A stretch of DNA of 64,000 nucleotides from Micropterix aruncella (GCA_944548615.1 OX155967.1:22064752-22128751), one strand, 5' to 3'; counted from the stretch's first letter, positions 8,888 through 20,763 are shown. Made by a program: numbers and translations. Notes: generated from the letters alone by a model not told the origin.

Positions 8888-11800
8888 GATATTGTTTGCA
8901 AATGAGAAGGATAACCGTCGCCCTTTCTTAGAAGTTTCACTTGGTGATATAACTGTTTGTGGATTACTCGACACTGGATCGAGTGTAACGATTTTGGGTG
9001 CTGATTCACATAAATATTTAGTTGATATCGGTTTTACTCTTAATAAGTCTCCGTTGGTGACTTTATCCACTGCTAATGCAAGTTCGGTTAAGACGATTGG
9101 GTCTATGTTTCTTCCTTTTAAATTCAATAATCGATGCCAGGTTATTCGAGCTGTTGTAGCTCCTGATATAGGTACTTCCCTTATTTTGGGAATTGATTTT
9201 GTCCGAGAATTTGAGTTGGCTCCGGAAATATTAAAATTCGTCAAGTTTGAGTCCTGCGATGCGATTGTTTGGCATCGAGTCAGTGAAGTGAGGGCCTTGC
9301 GGCCTTTTGCTTCATTGACTGGAGACCAACGATCGCTAGCAGACAGAATGATCAATAATTTTGAAAAAATTTCTTCCGAAGTCAAAGGTCTCGGTCGTAC
9401 TAATTTGTTGTCCCAGGTTATTGATACTGGAGATCATCCTCCAGTGAAACAGCGTTACTATCCTTTGTCTCCAGCTAGATTGGCGCTGTTGAATGAAGAA
9501 GTTGATAAGATGTTAGAGTTAGGTGTTGTCGAACCTAGTTCCGGGGGTTGGAATAATCCAACAATTTTTGTTCCAAAGTCAGATGGTACTCTTCGTTTCT
9601 GTCTCGATAGCAGGAAGCTGAACTCTATCACGAAACCGGATGCGTATCCCCTGCCGAGAATTACTACTATCTTGGACAGTTTGAGAGATGCGAATTATTT
9701 ATCTTCTATCGACTTATCCTCTGCCTTTTGGCAAATCCCTTTGGATCCTTCTTCACGAGAGAAGTGTAGCTTCACTGTTCCTGGTCGAGGATTCTTCTGC
9801 TTCAGATCTTGCGCCTTCGGCCTAAGAAACTCGCCGGCGTGCATGCAAAGACTGGCTGACAAATTGTTCGATCCCTCTTTCGAAAACAAAGTTTTCTGTT
9901 ACCTAGATGACATAATTATTGTATCTGCTACTTTTGAAGAACATATAACTTTGTTAAACAAAGTATTAGATCGCTTGTTGTATGCCAACCTTTCTATAAA
10001 TTTCAAGAAGTGTCAGTTTTTCCGTCAGGAATTGAAGTATTTAGGGTATGTAGTTGATTCTCACGGTCTACATACCGATCCCGAGAAGGTAAAATGTATT
10101 CTCGATTTTCCTACTCCAAATTCTCCAAAAATGGTAAAGAGTTTTCTTGGTATGGCCGGTTGGTATCGTCGGTTCATTAAAAATTTTTCTAGTATTGCTG
10201 CTCCCTTATCTCGGTTGACAAGTACCCGCAAAGGTGCTCCCCCTTATGAGTGGACGCCCGAGGCGGAAGAGGCATTTCAAAAACTGAAATCGGCCTTAGT
10301 TTCTAGTCCGATTTTGGCCTGTCCGGATTATTCAAAACCGTTCGCTCTTCATTGCGATGCATCGTTGTACGGTTTAGGCGGAGTTTTAACCCAGGAAGTG
10401 GATGGCGTCGATCATCCTATCGCTTTCACGAGTAGAACACTTTTACCCGCTGAGACGCGATATTCGGCTACCGAACGCGAAGCCCTAAGTGTTATTCATG
10501 CTGTCGAGCATTTTCGCGGTTACTTGGAGGGCGGTCCCAAATTCACTATCTTTACAGATCATGCCAGCTTACGTTGGTTTTTGCGCTTAAAAAATCCTAC
10601 CGGCCGTCTGGCTCGATGGGGTATTCGTCTATCTGCTTTTGATTTCGAGATCGTCCACAAGAAAGGTGTCGATAATGTGGTTCCCGACACGTTATCTCGG
10701 TTGCTTCCCGTTTCCTCTCTGTCTGTTGTTTCCGACTCATGGTACAACGATTTGTTTAAGGCAGTGTCTGAAAATCCCGCTGGATATCCAAATTTCCAGA
10801 TTAAGGACCATGAATTGTTTAGGTACTCTAAAAGCAAGTATCAACTCACCAGTTGTTACGATTGGAAGTTAGTTGTTCCGTTGCAGCTTAGAGAAAAGCT
10901 TATTCGAGAAAATCATGAGTCTGATTTGGCTATGCATTTTGGAATTTTTAAGACACACCGTCGTCTTTGTCTTCGTTACTTTTGGCCTAATTTACACGGA
11001 GACGTAGTTAACTTTGTTTCTAAATGTGAAACTTGTCAGCAATACAAACATTCAAATATTTCCCCTTTGGGTCAGTTAGGAAATCCTAAGTCCTGTGCCT
11101 TCCCGTTCCAAATGGTCTCGGTCGATCTGTTGGGTCCTTATCCGATGACGAGGAACAGAAATATGCATATTCTCGTGGTGACAGATTGTTTTAGCAAATA
11201 CTGTTTACTTTTTCCGTTAAAACGTGCTACCAGTAAACTTGTAAGTTACGTCGTTGAACATAATGTATTCCTTCGCTATGGTGTTCCGCAGTATTTAATT
11301 TCAGACAATGGAAAACAGTTTATCGGAAGGGAGTTCACTGAACTGATTGCGAAATATAAAATTCCAAAAGTATATTTAAACCCGAAATATTGCCCTCAAG
11401 TTAATCCAACTGAGCGTCAGAATCGTAGTGTGGTCACTGCGTTATCGTTGTGTGTAAAAGACGATCATCGCAGCTGGGATCTCTACCTTTCTGAGATTCA
11501 GATGGCCATTAACGCGGCAGTCTCGGAATCAACAGGGTTCAGTCCATTTTTCCTAGTCCATGGTCGTGAACCAATAATGAATGGTTCTTTTTATGCTCAG
11601 GCGCCGGAATCTCAAGCAGAGGTTATTTTTGGTAGTAGGTTGTCTTACGCTCAAAATTTGAGTGAATTATCTAACATTTTTCATGTAGTGCGGCAGAAAT
11701 TGTTAAAATTACATGCACATAATAAAGTTTACTATGATCGAAAACACCGTCCTGCGGAATTTCAAGTAGGCGATACGATCTATAAAAAGACTTATTATCT

Positions 11801-11969
11801 AAGTAATGCTGGGAATTATTACATTTCCAAATTTGCCCCAAAATATGAAAAATGTAAAATAATTAAAAAACTCTCTGCGTTAGTGTACGAGTTAGAAAAT
11901 GCTACAGGGAAGAATATAGGTTCCTGGCATATTAAAGATTTTAAGCTAAATCCGAATAGTTCAGAATAG
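8844..11969 (+). CDS. pol: element A pol polyprotein (protease, RT, RNase H, integrase)
   Basis: The frame is open without interruption from the slippery site. There is no ATG near the beginning, which fits expression by frameshift rather than its own start. Counting from 8892, the order is: aspartic protease with GLLDTGSSVTILG (about 24-36); reverse transcriptase with the YLDD box (about 337-340), where YVDD is commoner; RNase H with FTDHASLRWF (about 553); an HHCC zinc domain ending CETCQQYK (about 675-717); the integrase core with Asp in SVDLLGPYP, Asp in LISDNGKQF and Glu in PTERQNRSV; and a C-terminal module ending GSWHIKDFKLN. This order places it in Ty3/gypsy. There is no env and no stop, so it looks competent. 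Confidence 0.92.
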   Translation, partial: LERRGRIEDFLHSASILFANEKDNRRPFLEVSLGDITVCGLLDTGSSVTILGADSHKYLVDIGFTLNKSPLVTLSTANASSVKTIGSMFLPFKFNNRCQVIRAVVAPDIGTSLILGIDFVREFELAPEILKFVKFESCDAIVWHRVSEVRALRPFASLTGDQRSLADRMINNFEKISSEVKGLGRTNLLSQVIDTGDHPPVKQRYYPLSPARLALLNEEVDKMLELGVVEPSSGGWNNPTIFVPKSDGTLRFCLDSRKLNSITKPDAYPLPRITTILDSLRDANYLSSIDLSSAFWQIPLDPSSREKCSFTVPGRGFFCFRSCAFGLRNSPACMQRLADKLFDPSFENKVFCYLDDIIIVSATFEEHITLLNKVLDRLLYANLSINFKKCQFFRQELKYLGYVVDSHGLHTDPEKVKCILDFPTPNSPKMVKSFLGMAGWYRRFIKNFSSIAAPLSRLTSTRKGAPPYEWTPEAEEAFQKLKSALVSSPILACPDYSKPFALHCDASLYGLGGVLTQEVDGVDHPIAFTSRTLLPAETRYSATEREALSVIHAVEHFRGYLEGGPKFTIFTDHASLRWFLRLKNPTGRLARWGIRLSAFDFEIVHKKGVDNVVPDTLSRLLPVSSLSVVSDSWYNDLFKAVSENPAGYPNFQIKDHELFRYSKSKYQLTSCYDWKLVVPLQLREKLIRENHESDLAMHFGIFKTHRRLCLRYFWPNLHGDVVNFVSKCETCQQYKHSNISPLGQLGNPKSCAFPFQMVSVDLLGPYPMTRNRNMHILVVTDCFSKYCLLFPLKRATSKLVSYVVEHNVFLRYGVPQYLISDNGKQFIGREFTELIAKYKIPKVYLNPKYCPQVNPTERQNRSVVTALSLCVKDDHRSWDLYLSEIQMAINAAVSESTGFSPFFLVHGREPIMNGSFYAQAPESQAEVIFGSRLSYAQNLSELSNIFHVVRQKLLKLHAHNKVYYDRKHRPAEFQVGDTIYKKTYYLSNAGNYYISKFAPKYEKCKIIKKLSALVYELENATGKNIGSWHIKDFKLNPNSSE

Positions 11970-12610
11970 TAGTATCGGAGTTCTTCGCGTTAACATTCTA
12001 TTACAAAAATTGTCTATCTTGGGTGAAACTAAAATGAGCCCTTTAAATTGTCTTTACAAAGGCATTGTACCAAGTGGTATCAATAGCTGAAATCATTTTG
12101 TTTTGTCAGTCATGCTAGCATTTCTATCTAGCATTATTGTTGTAAGAATGTCTCATGTCCGGGATGAATGAATGGGGATTGGTATGAAAGGTAGTAAATG
12201 ACAACTACTATAGTCTCTTAGTAAGTAAACGTTTAGTCGAGGTCTAACGCTAGAGTTATTGTTGTTTTCGGTAGGAGTCGGGTATCCGCAATGAGTTGAT
12301 CCTTCCTTAGTTGTTGGAAGTTGTTGGAGTTCCATAAGTTTTTTTTTGGTTATGTTGGTGTTGGGTTTAATTTCTTGATTTTCTTTTCTTACTCTAGTGA
12401 TAAGAGTAATGGGTGTAAGTTTTAGTTGGTAAAAGTTTGCCTCTGCTATTGTTACTGAACGGATTAATTGATTATAGTTAACGTGAAGAAGGTTTGTTAA
12501 GTTAGGAGTTGTTAGTTGATGCTTTGACGTTTTTGTTATCCTATAGTAGGATAAATTGAATCGGGACGATTCGTCTGAAATCGTCGTTGGCTCTTCCGAT
12601 TTCTTTTTTT
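11970..12610 (+). other. element A 3' untranslated region
   Basis: Non-coding sequence between the pol stop and the polypurine tract. No env-like frame, signal peptide or membrane segment is visible. The same region is kept in B (59752-60386) with divergence only near its end. Confidence 0.7.
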
Positions 12611-12619
12611 GGAGGGGGC
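12611..12619 (+). promoter_or_regulatory. polypurine tract of element A
   Basis: GGAGGGGGC lies directly before the 3' LTR, in the position and composition expected for plus-strand DNA priming. Confidence 0.7.
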
Positions 12620-13661
12620 TGTAACAAAAACTGCTTATTTTGTTGTCTTGTTTTTCGCACCTTTGTGCAGATTATGTTCGCTGCACCCGTTTTTCCATGT
12701 TTTCCCCGTGTTTAGTCATGTTTCCTGTTGGTTTTCGCTGTTTTCATGACTTTCTCCCATATTATGACAATTAAATGAACCTTTTACGAAATTTCGTAAA
12801 CATCAAATTTTTGACAGATAGAGCTGTGCAGTCGTAATTTTTATCGCTCTAGGCGATTCTGGCGATTAATCGCGGTTGTGCTGGTCTAGCCCTACCTGTT
12901 ATGGCTGACTTCCGCCGTCCTGCAATCATTCTATTTCGCTTCAACATGGCTAAGAGACAGACAGAGAGATTGGGCTGTGAGAATTGGCGACCGCCGTAAG
13001 GAGTAAATCGGAGAGTGACCGCCTGGCGGTAAAAAAATTTGTTATGTGAAGTGTGTGTGATTTATCTGGTAAGCATTTAATCTCTTTTTGGGTAGCTTTT
13101 CAAGTAGGATCCTCGCGATTTTAACGGATTTTTTTTTATTGATCGCAGCTTGCGGCATCTATGACCTTCTGACACATGCGTATTTTAATTGCTGCTAATT
13201 AAGTAACGAAATCGTCACTAAATGTGACGAGACTTGCCTCCACGTCAGGAAATTTGCCTTCATATCCGGAATTAACCTCTTTATTTGACTGAACACATGT
13301 GACGTGCCGATAAGCGGAATTTGAAGAAAAGGGTGCCTGTGGGCGAATAAACACGGATACTTTGCATAACCTTGTGTTTCTTTTTGTGCTGTAGACTTTT
13401 GTGTCTGAGGAAAGGGGTTTTCTGTTGGCCAAATTCAGTGCCGATCAATATAACCCACTCTCTGAGATCGATTTTTTTTTAGGTTAACTTTCTTTCGGGT
13501 ATCTTTCAAAATTTCTTTCGGGTATCTTTTTTAATATAATTAGTTTCCTTCTTTTTCTTTAAAAGGAGGTGGCGTCCTTTTTTTTTGCTTTCATTCTTTT
13601 GGGTTTTGGGAGTTTCTACCTTGTTTCTTCCAAACACGGAAATTAGTTTTTTGAGGTTATA
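12620..13661 (+). repeat. 3' LTR of element A
   Basis: A 1042-bp copy of the 5' LTR with the same TGTAAC...GGTTATA ends, followed by the target duplicate ATAT at 13662-13665. Confidence 0.92.
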
Positions 13662-13695
13662 ATATATTAATACCAGTCTCTGAATAAGACCGTAA

Positions 13696-14556
13696 GTTAT
13701 TTCCTAATTATACATTTTATTATCTGTACGGTCTGCTATACATCAATGGTAACACCTGCACTAGTTATATGATCGCCACTACTACGGAATTGAGGAAACT
13801 CAACGTCAAAGTGTTTCTATTGATATTGTAATGTTTGGGGTTCTACCATATTTAGGTTACTATAAATCGTACATAGTACGATAGGCCGCAACATTAGCGG
13901 CGAAGTGTCGTCGATATAATTCGCCGTATAATAAACGTCCCTATTCGAGTGACGGCGATCGCTTGGGCAGATCGGTTAGAATTCGTGTTCACTTGTCCCC
14001 GAATATTTCCTACGAGAGGTGGCTCCCTTCGTTTGGCGTGAGTAAATTTCTAGTATTAAATTAAATTATAGGATTCTGGCTTAGACCATCCTTTTTGTCT
14101 TCTAGAGGGTTTTTTATTATCTTGGATTGATCGTCTCCGCTCTCAACCGCATCATCGATTAACGGATTCACCGCCGTATAGACGCACTACGCGCGACGGC
14201 GATTGAATTGACCACGTGCTCGCCCTAGAGGGATATACTATAATTCTACAATTCTGAGGACGAAAGTATCTGCACGACGTAACAGCAAAGCCGCTAGGAA
14301 TCCGCCCAGCCGGTAGATGCAGCACACGTGCGCCGTGGATATAATCAAGGTACAAGTACTCCAATTTTCTGTGAGGTCTAGTCAGCTCTTTAGTTTTTTT
14401 CTCGAGTATTCCAAGTCTGATATAATCGAGGGTTTAAAACGTAGCAGAGGCGTAGGGCTCGAAAGTACCCTGAAGATAAGAAGCCGGTGAGAAACCGCAT
14501 GGTGGTACCATTTCATTCAAAACATAGTAAAAATAATTCAAGTAAAGCATTTCAAA
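13696..14556. other. non-coding stretch
   Basis: No credible gene. The minus-strand frame at 14152-14364 has no recognisable domain. Several short GC-richer patches occur, but no repeat boundary was identified. Confidence 0.35.
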
Positions 14557-14560
14557 TTAA

Positions 14561-14894
14561 CCCCTCGCGGCCCGCGGTTTGAATTTTAATGTGTGCCTTA
14601 CGGCCCGTAAGAAATTCGCGAGTCTCAAAAAAAAGATGGCGTTTCAGAAAAAAAACGATTACTCCGAAACTGTCACACCGATCGTCTAAAAAAGACCTGT
14701 TTTATGTTCCTATTAAAATTTGCTATTAGATATTTGTAACGTCGTTATGTAAAGCAATAAAGATTATTCATAATTATTAGTCAAAGTTGTACTAACATAA
14801 TTAGCGGTCGGCCTCGCCTGGCCATTTCGGGCCGTCTGGGGTTCGACGGTAAATATCAATTCTGGACGTTTCGGGCCGTCTGGTACGCGAGGGG
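14561..14894. mobile_element. TTAA-flanked MITE, 334 bp
   Basis: TTAA at 14557-14560 and 14895-14898 flanks ends CCCCTCGCG and CGCGAGGGG. This is piggyBac-type target and terminal chemistry (CCC at the ends). The interior has no frame. It repeats TTTCGGGCCGTCTGG near its right end (about 14824 and 14868). The terminal nine bases partly resemble those of the 1405-bp family, but the rest does not. Confidence 0.8.
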
Positions 14895-14898
14895 TTAA

Positions 14899-15890
14899 AG
14901 GTAAACTAAAATCTAAAATAATTAAAAACTACGGAAAATTATCTGCCGCATGTTGCGCGGCGAAAAGTCTAAAAAGTACATCAATGATCGTGTCGATTGT
15001 CAAGCGTGTCTAAAAGGATAAATTGTGCTGATTAAAATGTATCATACTGAGAAACTGAAAATGTTAGTCTTTTGTTAAATGAAAAACTTTAAAATAATTT
15101 GTTGGAAATTAAATTGAATCCGCAATTATCATAGCCATCCGCGAGGTATACGGAAATATTAATACTGTAAAATTATATTATGTAAATTAAGAAAAGGAAG
15201 CTGGAAGGCGTTTTTATGCAAAATTATAAATAACTATAGATCCCGCATTTTAGGGAAATAAATCATTGAATTTCATAAATATAGTTTTTCTCACTGAATC
15301 GGAAGGAGTTGCGACTCATTACGGATTAAGAACACGCCAAGTCGGCCACCAGCGTGTATTTAATACCAGCTATTCACCACCCACACCCTTCCGCTGAGCG
15401 AACCGGATAGCTGAGCTGGTGGCTTAGGACTTAGGCAGCGACACTGGAGGACTACCTCGGTGTCTGCACAGGGGTAAAGGACCGGGGACGTGAGAAAGGT
15501 GAAGAAGGCCTCTCGAGAGGACCTGGCTATGGCGCCCGCTCGTCCTTAGGACGATACTCTCTGATATTACCTACGATAGTAATATTACACAGGACTTCTC
15601 GAGACGCAGGAAGAAGAGCGCGCGTCCCGGGAACTTGTCTCCGGACTCCAATAGAGTCGCATTACCTCTTCAAGGTAAGGAGCCCGGACCACTGCAATAT
15701 GCATATTATGTTTATGCATTTCCAACAGTCTGTAAAATTCTTTTACCGATTTAAAGTTACGCTATTCCTGAATGACTATATTTTATGTAAATACCATGAG
15801 GGTGAGACCGCAATCAAATCTACTTATGTATACGATAATAATATTTCTTTGCAGGTTGCATTAAAACCAACACGCAAAGTGTGATCATAT
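14899..15890. other. non-coding stretch with GC-richer unit at 15290-15690
   Basis: AT-rich up to about 15290, then a block of distinctly higher GC (15290-15690) with no clear open frame. It could be a SINE or a LINE 5' fragment, but I see no diagnostic tRNA promoter boxes or poly-A tail. The frame at 15699-15884 has no recognisable domain; it may belong to the P-like gene downstream. Confidence 0.3.
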
Positions 15891-16361
15891 GTCTACAGAG
15901 ATATATCTCCGGTTGCCAATACCTCTACAGCAAAACGTTGTTGGTCTGGAAAATACCCCGAGGAAGAAAAAGATGAAGAAAACAATTGACATTCTCAGGA
16001 GAGGGTTAGACATTAAACAAAAAAAACTGAAAAATGCAAGGGCACAAAAGAAAACGGGCATGTGAAAAAGTAATAAAATTGTCTCAAGTGATAAAAAACT
16101 TAGAAAGTCTTCCATCGCTTCAAAATGACGTTGGTGCTGTAATGACGTCTTGTTCAAACGATTTGTTGCAGCACCTCATTGAGAGGGTGGGTATCAACAA
16201 AACAGCAAAATAAAAAAATAAAGCAAAGTATGATGGCCAACTGTAGACATTTGCCCTTACTTTACATTTTTATAGCCCTAGGGACTACAATTATATGCGA
16301 AAAAAAATTGACTTGTGGCCACCACATCCCCGAACACTAAGAGACTGGTATCAAAGTTTAA

Positions 16362-17082
16362 GAGGCCGTACACGAAATTTTGCGCATTTCGTGAATTTAC
16401 GTAATTTTGCAGACATGAATTTAAGGTTAAAATACTGTATTTCTATAAGTTTTATTGCACAACATAAAAGATCATTTATATTATTGTCTAATGAGTGAGC
16501 TACTTTTTTGAAAATTATTATAGAATTTTGATTAATTGACCTTAAACCGGCGACTGTTTGTGAATTTTTGCTGTAAGAGGTTTAGAATATAACATTTTTA
16601 CGAATCGTTTTGACATCTAAACGGTATGAAAAAATTACAATGTATTGTTGTGAAAGTCCTCTATATAATAAGTGAATCACTTTTTACTACTTTCATATCA
16701 AATTGTTGATAAAAAAAATATTTAACTTTGTCAATTTTTTTAGAAAATGGGCGAAGAATTGCTTTTGATTTTAGCCTTTTAGAACTCTCGTTCATAAAAT
16801 AAAAACAACAGAAATAAACTTTAGTTCAATATCAATCCATTTCCTCAAAAAAAAATGCAAAACATAATTAAAATTGGCAATAAAGTCTTTTAAAATAATC
16901 TAATTCTCGCGTTATGATACTCGCCTATGATACGATTCACGCCTCAAGTCAGCTAGTCCCCGCCGAGTGCTTCCAAAGGGTGGACGTATGTCTTTGGCTT
17001 CGAAAATCCTACCTACCTATAGTTATATTATACCATTGATTATAGAGGTATCACGACCCACATCGATTTCGTACACGGCCTC
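16362..17082. mobile_element. TTAA-flanked inverted-repeat element, 721 bp
   Basis: TTAA at 16358-16361 and 17083-17086. The ends are GAGGCCGTACACGAAAT and the inverted GAGGCCGTGTACGAAAT. Deleting it with one TTAA restores the P-element reading frame exactly (WYQSLN|CKPG). The ends lack the usual CCC of piggyBac, so the superfamily is uncertain despite the TTAA target. There is no coding capacity. Confidence 0.8.
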
Positions 17083-18640
17083 TTAAACTGTAAACCAGGC
17101 ATAACGAAGGTGGTCATTGATACTATAAAACTTGTAGCTCAAGAAAAGGAGGATTTGGTTATCGCCCTTATGTTCGTCGAAATGTCCATTCGCACGCTTA
17201 ATCATCATGGATATGTTGATGTAGGAAATCATATTCATGGAGATTACGTAGACAAAGCCAAAGAGGCGCTGGTAGTAATGGCAGTGGCAATAAATTCTTT
17301 TTGGAAAATTCCAATTGTCTATTTTTTTGGAAGAGGTTTTACTGCCACACAGAAAGCAACTCTACTTAAACAGTGTATTGGTGCCTTGTCAGATGTTGTG
17401 AAGATTGCCTCTATTACTTTTGATGGCATAGCATCTAATATAAATATGGCAAAAATGTTAGGTGCTAGTTTGGACAATGCTCCATTTAGGCCGTACTTTT
17501 TCTACAGACAAAAGAAATATTATATAATATTAGATGCGTGTCATTTATTAAAGTTGGTTAGAAACACTTTTGCTGAGTATAAATTTTTTCATCATAACGA
17601 CATTGTTAGTTACGAATACATTGAATATCTATATAAACTACAAAGTGATATCGGTTTGCATTTAGCAAACAAAATAACTGCTAAACATATACATTTTGTC
17701 AATCACAAAATGAATGTTAGTTTGGCCGCTCAATTGTTAAGCAACTCCGTTGCTAACAGTTGGAATTCTGTAACGAGGACTTAAATTTGCCTTTTTTTGA
17801 AAACTGCCAAGCGACAGCAGAGTTCATAAAAAATATAAATAACGAATTTGATATTTTCAATTCACAAAATTTACTCAGACATGCCTTTAAACGACCCTTG
17901 AGTACAAAAAAAAAATGAAAAAACTATAGCTGAATGTGACAGGGTAAATGAATATATCCAAAATGTAAAATTCAACGGGAAAGCTTTGATAGAGAGTCGA
18001 AGAAAACTTGGTTTCGTCGGTTTTCTGGCCAATTCAATAGCGTTAAAAGGGCTCTATGTCGACCTAATAGAGTCAGGAAGGTTGAAGTTCCTTCCGACTT
18101 ACAAGCTCTCTCAAGATCATCTGGAAACTTTCTTCAGTGCAGTGCGCTCCCGAGGGGGATTTAATAATAACCCTACTGCTAGACAATTCACAGCAGCCTA
18201 TAAACGCCTCATATGCCATGTTGAAGTACAAATCAGTGATAAAACCAATTGTTTGCCTTTAGAAAAAATCAGTATTCTTAACGTACCATAGACACAATTA
18301 ATACTACAACTGGCCTTAGTGCAATAATGATGAGACACAACGATGTAGCTGTTGGCCAAGTCCATTTAATCGATGAAGATTCTGACTTCATATCATCTAT
18401 GCCATGGGTGCCTGAAGACATGGACAACGTAATAAAGTCCATTGTTGAATATATTTGTGGTTATGTGGTTAAAAAAATCGCAAAGAAAATCAAATGCGAA
18501 CCCTGTGTGACCGTACTTTACGGTGACGTTAAAGTAGGTTCACTTATATACACGAAGGACGTAGGTGGCCTCATTTATCCTTCGCAAGATGTTTATAATA
18601 TAGGTGTTCAATCTGAACGAGTATTCCGTAAATGTGTTAA

Positions 18641-20045
18641 CCCGCACAGCACGTAACATCCATTTGGGGACATGTATGGCGGCCGCCTACAATCCGGAAC
18701 ATCCGATTTTGGATATCGCGCTCGCCGCTGCGAAAAATGCAATTTACGATTCGAAACGTCGTACTTAATGCTTTCTAACCGCGGAACGACATCGCCAAAT
18801 AATCTTTCATTCGCCGGCCAACGACGATAAAATCGATCGCCGATTTAAAAAGTCAGCATAGACGTCAAAACGCAGTCTCCATTAGCCACCGCCGCGGCGG
18901 CGTATAGTTCCGCGAAATGGTTGTTTTGTGCAGTGTTTTGTGGATAAAAGTGCAGAGTTTACTGGATAAAAGTGAGTAATTTCCATTTTTAAGTAGTTTA
19001 GGCATAAGTATTAGTCAATTGAGATATTCCATTTGCTGTTTTTCACGAATTTTCAAAGAAAACACTTCGGCAACAACAAACGGCTCGCGAAAAAATGGTT
19101 GTTATTATTTTGTAATGTTTATGAAATATCCCGATATATTGCGAAATATGACGTAATGTCGCTTTAATTTACTAACAAAATAAGTATTGTTTCATTTACA
19201 TCCTAAGTTATCACATAATTAGGCGTATTTTGAAAATTATATCTTGTTTTGTAAATTGAATCGCGCAAAGAAACTTCTTTTGATAATTACTATGAGAGAA
19301 TAAAGTGCGAATTTCCATAGTTTTTCGATGAAATGTGACGCTTTGGAGTATAGTAATTAGTTATTAGACATATAATAAGTCTATGATAAGACAATATAAT
19401 TGAAAAAATCTAACGAATTTTATATTATGGGCATTCAAAGTTTATTATTAAGTTCGGACGCGGAAACTCTCAAAACTTTAGATTTTTCTATAATATCAGA
19501 CAAAGCTCAAAGTTCTGGTGTGATTTCTAAGAAGTGTGATGTAGTAATAAAGTTATTTTGAAAGAATTTCATATAAAAAAATACCATAAGTAGTCACAAA
19601 TTAAAAATTAAAAAATTTTTTTTTTACGAGAATACATAAAATTTTTCTTGGCTGAATAAATAAATATTTTTGTATGCAAATAAGTAAAAAAAAAATATCG
19701 TTTTGGTAAAGCATTTAATAAAGAACATAACTGTATTTACAATTTTTGCATATTTTACGTATTTTGTGACAAAAAAATCGAAATGATTTTATAGGCGAGT
19801 TTTTTCAGTTTGCCAATTTTGTAATATTTATTCATTATTATCTTAATTGTTTTACGAGATAAGGTTATAATGTTTTATATGTCAAATTTCAATGCGATCA
19901 TTTTTATCTTTATCTTTTTTAAATACGTTTAGTGGTTTATAAGTTATGATCGTTTTTCTCAAGGCCGTTGACTCGCGTCGATTTTTTGCCCGAATATGTC
20001 GCGCGCAAAAGTGATAGGTGAGTTTTTACCTCGCAACGTGAGGGG
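18641..20045. mobile_element. piggyBac-type non-autonomous element, copy 2 (1405 bp)
   Basis: TTAA at 18637-18640 and 20046-20049. It is the same length as copy 1 (2000-3404) and nearly identical throughout by eye; the left end reads CCCGCACAGCACGTAACATC. It sits inside the P-like transposase, whose frame resumes after the right TTAA. The termini match the 11.7-kb piggyBac element at 41178-52873. Confidence 0.88.
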
Positions 20046-20332
20046 TTAAGGGAAAAAATATTAACGAATTCATGTTTCAAAAATTGGTAAACGATTGCCT
20101 TGTGTCCTGTAATTTTTTTTTTAGTGTACTTGACAATCATATGTATGATTCGCCAGCATTATTTAATCATAAATACTTGCTAATAAAAGCAATAATTGAA
20201 ACTTATTTTACAATTTTCCTGTCCACCCTAGAACGGGCTAGTCCCAGTTGGGTGACAGAAACAAATAAGCAAAAGGTTAAGGTTTTGCCATTCGTTTCCT
20301 GTTATTTTTATAAGCTAATCAATGTTTCATAG

Positions 20333-20763
20333 TAATTAATTCTTAAATAAATAAATAAAATAATAAATTAGAATAAAGTATGAAGCAAAATTGCAAAATG
20401 CATCAAAGGAAAGTTTGCGACATTTCTATAATAAATTACTTCTGTTTGGCGGAAAATAAAAATCGAATACATTGTATCTGTAATTTTATTATTATTTCTT
20501 CTTAGTTTTTGACACTTGTACGCACGCGTTAAATCTGGAAACAAGATACCAGCCAATTTTTATCGATAATCTCAGTTTAGGCAGTGTTTGCACAGCACTA
20601 TTTTTGTCGCACACACGCACATTACACGCACACCAGTGTATTTTTATTTTAGTCTCGCCCCACTGACTCTATTGCCAATCTAACAGTAGTATAAATCTAT
20701 GTATACACTTGTAATTGATTTATTTCAAAAATATTGCTTAATAAATGCTGAACGTGCTGCATC
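20333..20763. other. non-coding stretch
   Basis: AT-rich sequence between the P-like and Harbinger-like remnants. No gene or repeat boundary was recognised. Confidence 0.35.

Larger units (their letters stand above)
5648..13661 (+). mobile_element. Ty3/gypsy LTR retrotransposon, element A (full length)
   Basis: Complete element: 5' LTR, tRNA-Lys primer site, leader, gag, pol by -1 frameshift, 3' untranslated region, polypurine tract and 3' LTR. The 4-bp target duplication ATAT lies at 5644-5647 and 13662-13665. The two LTRs appear identical except for one extra T in a T-run, so insertion is recent. gag and pol have no stops. There is no env, so it is an intracellular retrotransposon. The long LTR (about 1.04 kb) and tRNA-Lys primer resemble the Osvaldo/Ulysses group of insect gypsy elements, but clade placement is only inferred. 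It interrupts the right end of the Harbinger element. Confidence 0.93.
952..13692 (-). mobile_element. PIF/Harbinger DNA transposon, autonomous type, interrupted
   Basis: The ends are inverted repeats: CAGTCTTATTCAGAG at 952-966, and at 13678-13692 the complement of CGGTCTTATTCAGAG. They are flanked by the direct repeat TAA at 949-951 and 13693-13695, the three-base target typical of PIF/Harbinger. Inside are a transposase on the minus strand (4184-5401) and a Myb/SANT-type accessory gene on the plus strand (1254-4150), the usual two-gene layout. Two later insertions inflate it: a TTA-flanked element (1733-3590) and a complete gypsy retrotransposon (5648-13661) about 30 bp from the right end. 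Removing both leaves about 2.9 kb, a normal Harbinger size. Subterminal sequence around ACCGGTATTACG occurs in inverted orientation at both ends. Confidence 0.88.
15895..20332 (+). pseudogene. P-element/THAP9-like transposase, decayed
   Basis: Pieces of one transposase lie in order on the plus strand. They are: a basic coiled-coil region starting TPRKKKMKKTIDILRRGL (about 15950-16070); the FALTLHFYSP...YNYMRKK...PHPRTLRDWYQ block (16250-16360); the RNase-H-like part (17087-17780) with SITFDGIASNINMAKMLG; the SQDHLETFFSAVRSRGGFNN block (about 18105-18165); a GGLIYPSQDVYNI block (about 18565-18600); and a tail with LLIKAIIETYF (about 20180-20210). These are hallmarks of P/THAP9 transposases. 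The N-terminal THAP zinc finger was not found. An in-frame stop precedes FALTLHF, frame changes occur near 17780, 17915 and 18290, and the first acidic catalytic position reads LMFVEMS instead of LMLDEM. Two TTAA insertions (16362-17082, 18641-20045) split it. It is dead. Confidence 0.85.

Noticed and set aside
11970..12610. Possible env gene in element A
   Set aside because: The region has no long frame, signal peptide or membrane helix; A and B are env-less.
15290..15690. Possible SINE or tRNA-like gene in the GC-richer block
   Set aside because: No convincing A and B box pair, cloverleaf or poly-A tail was found.
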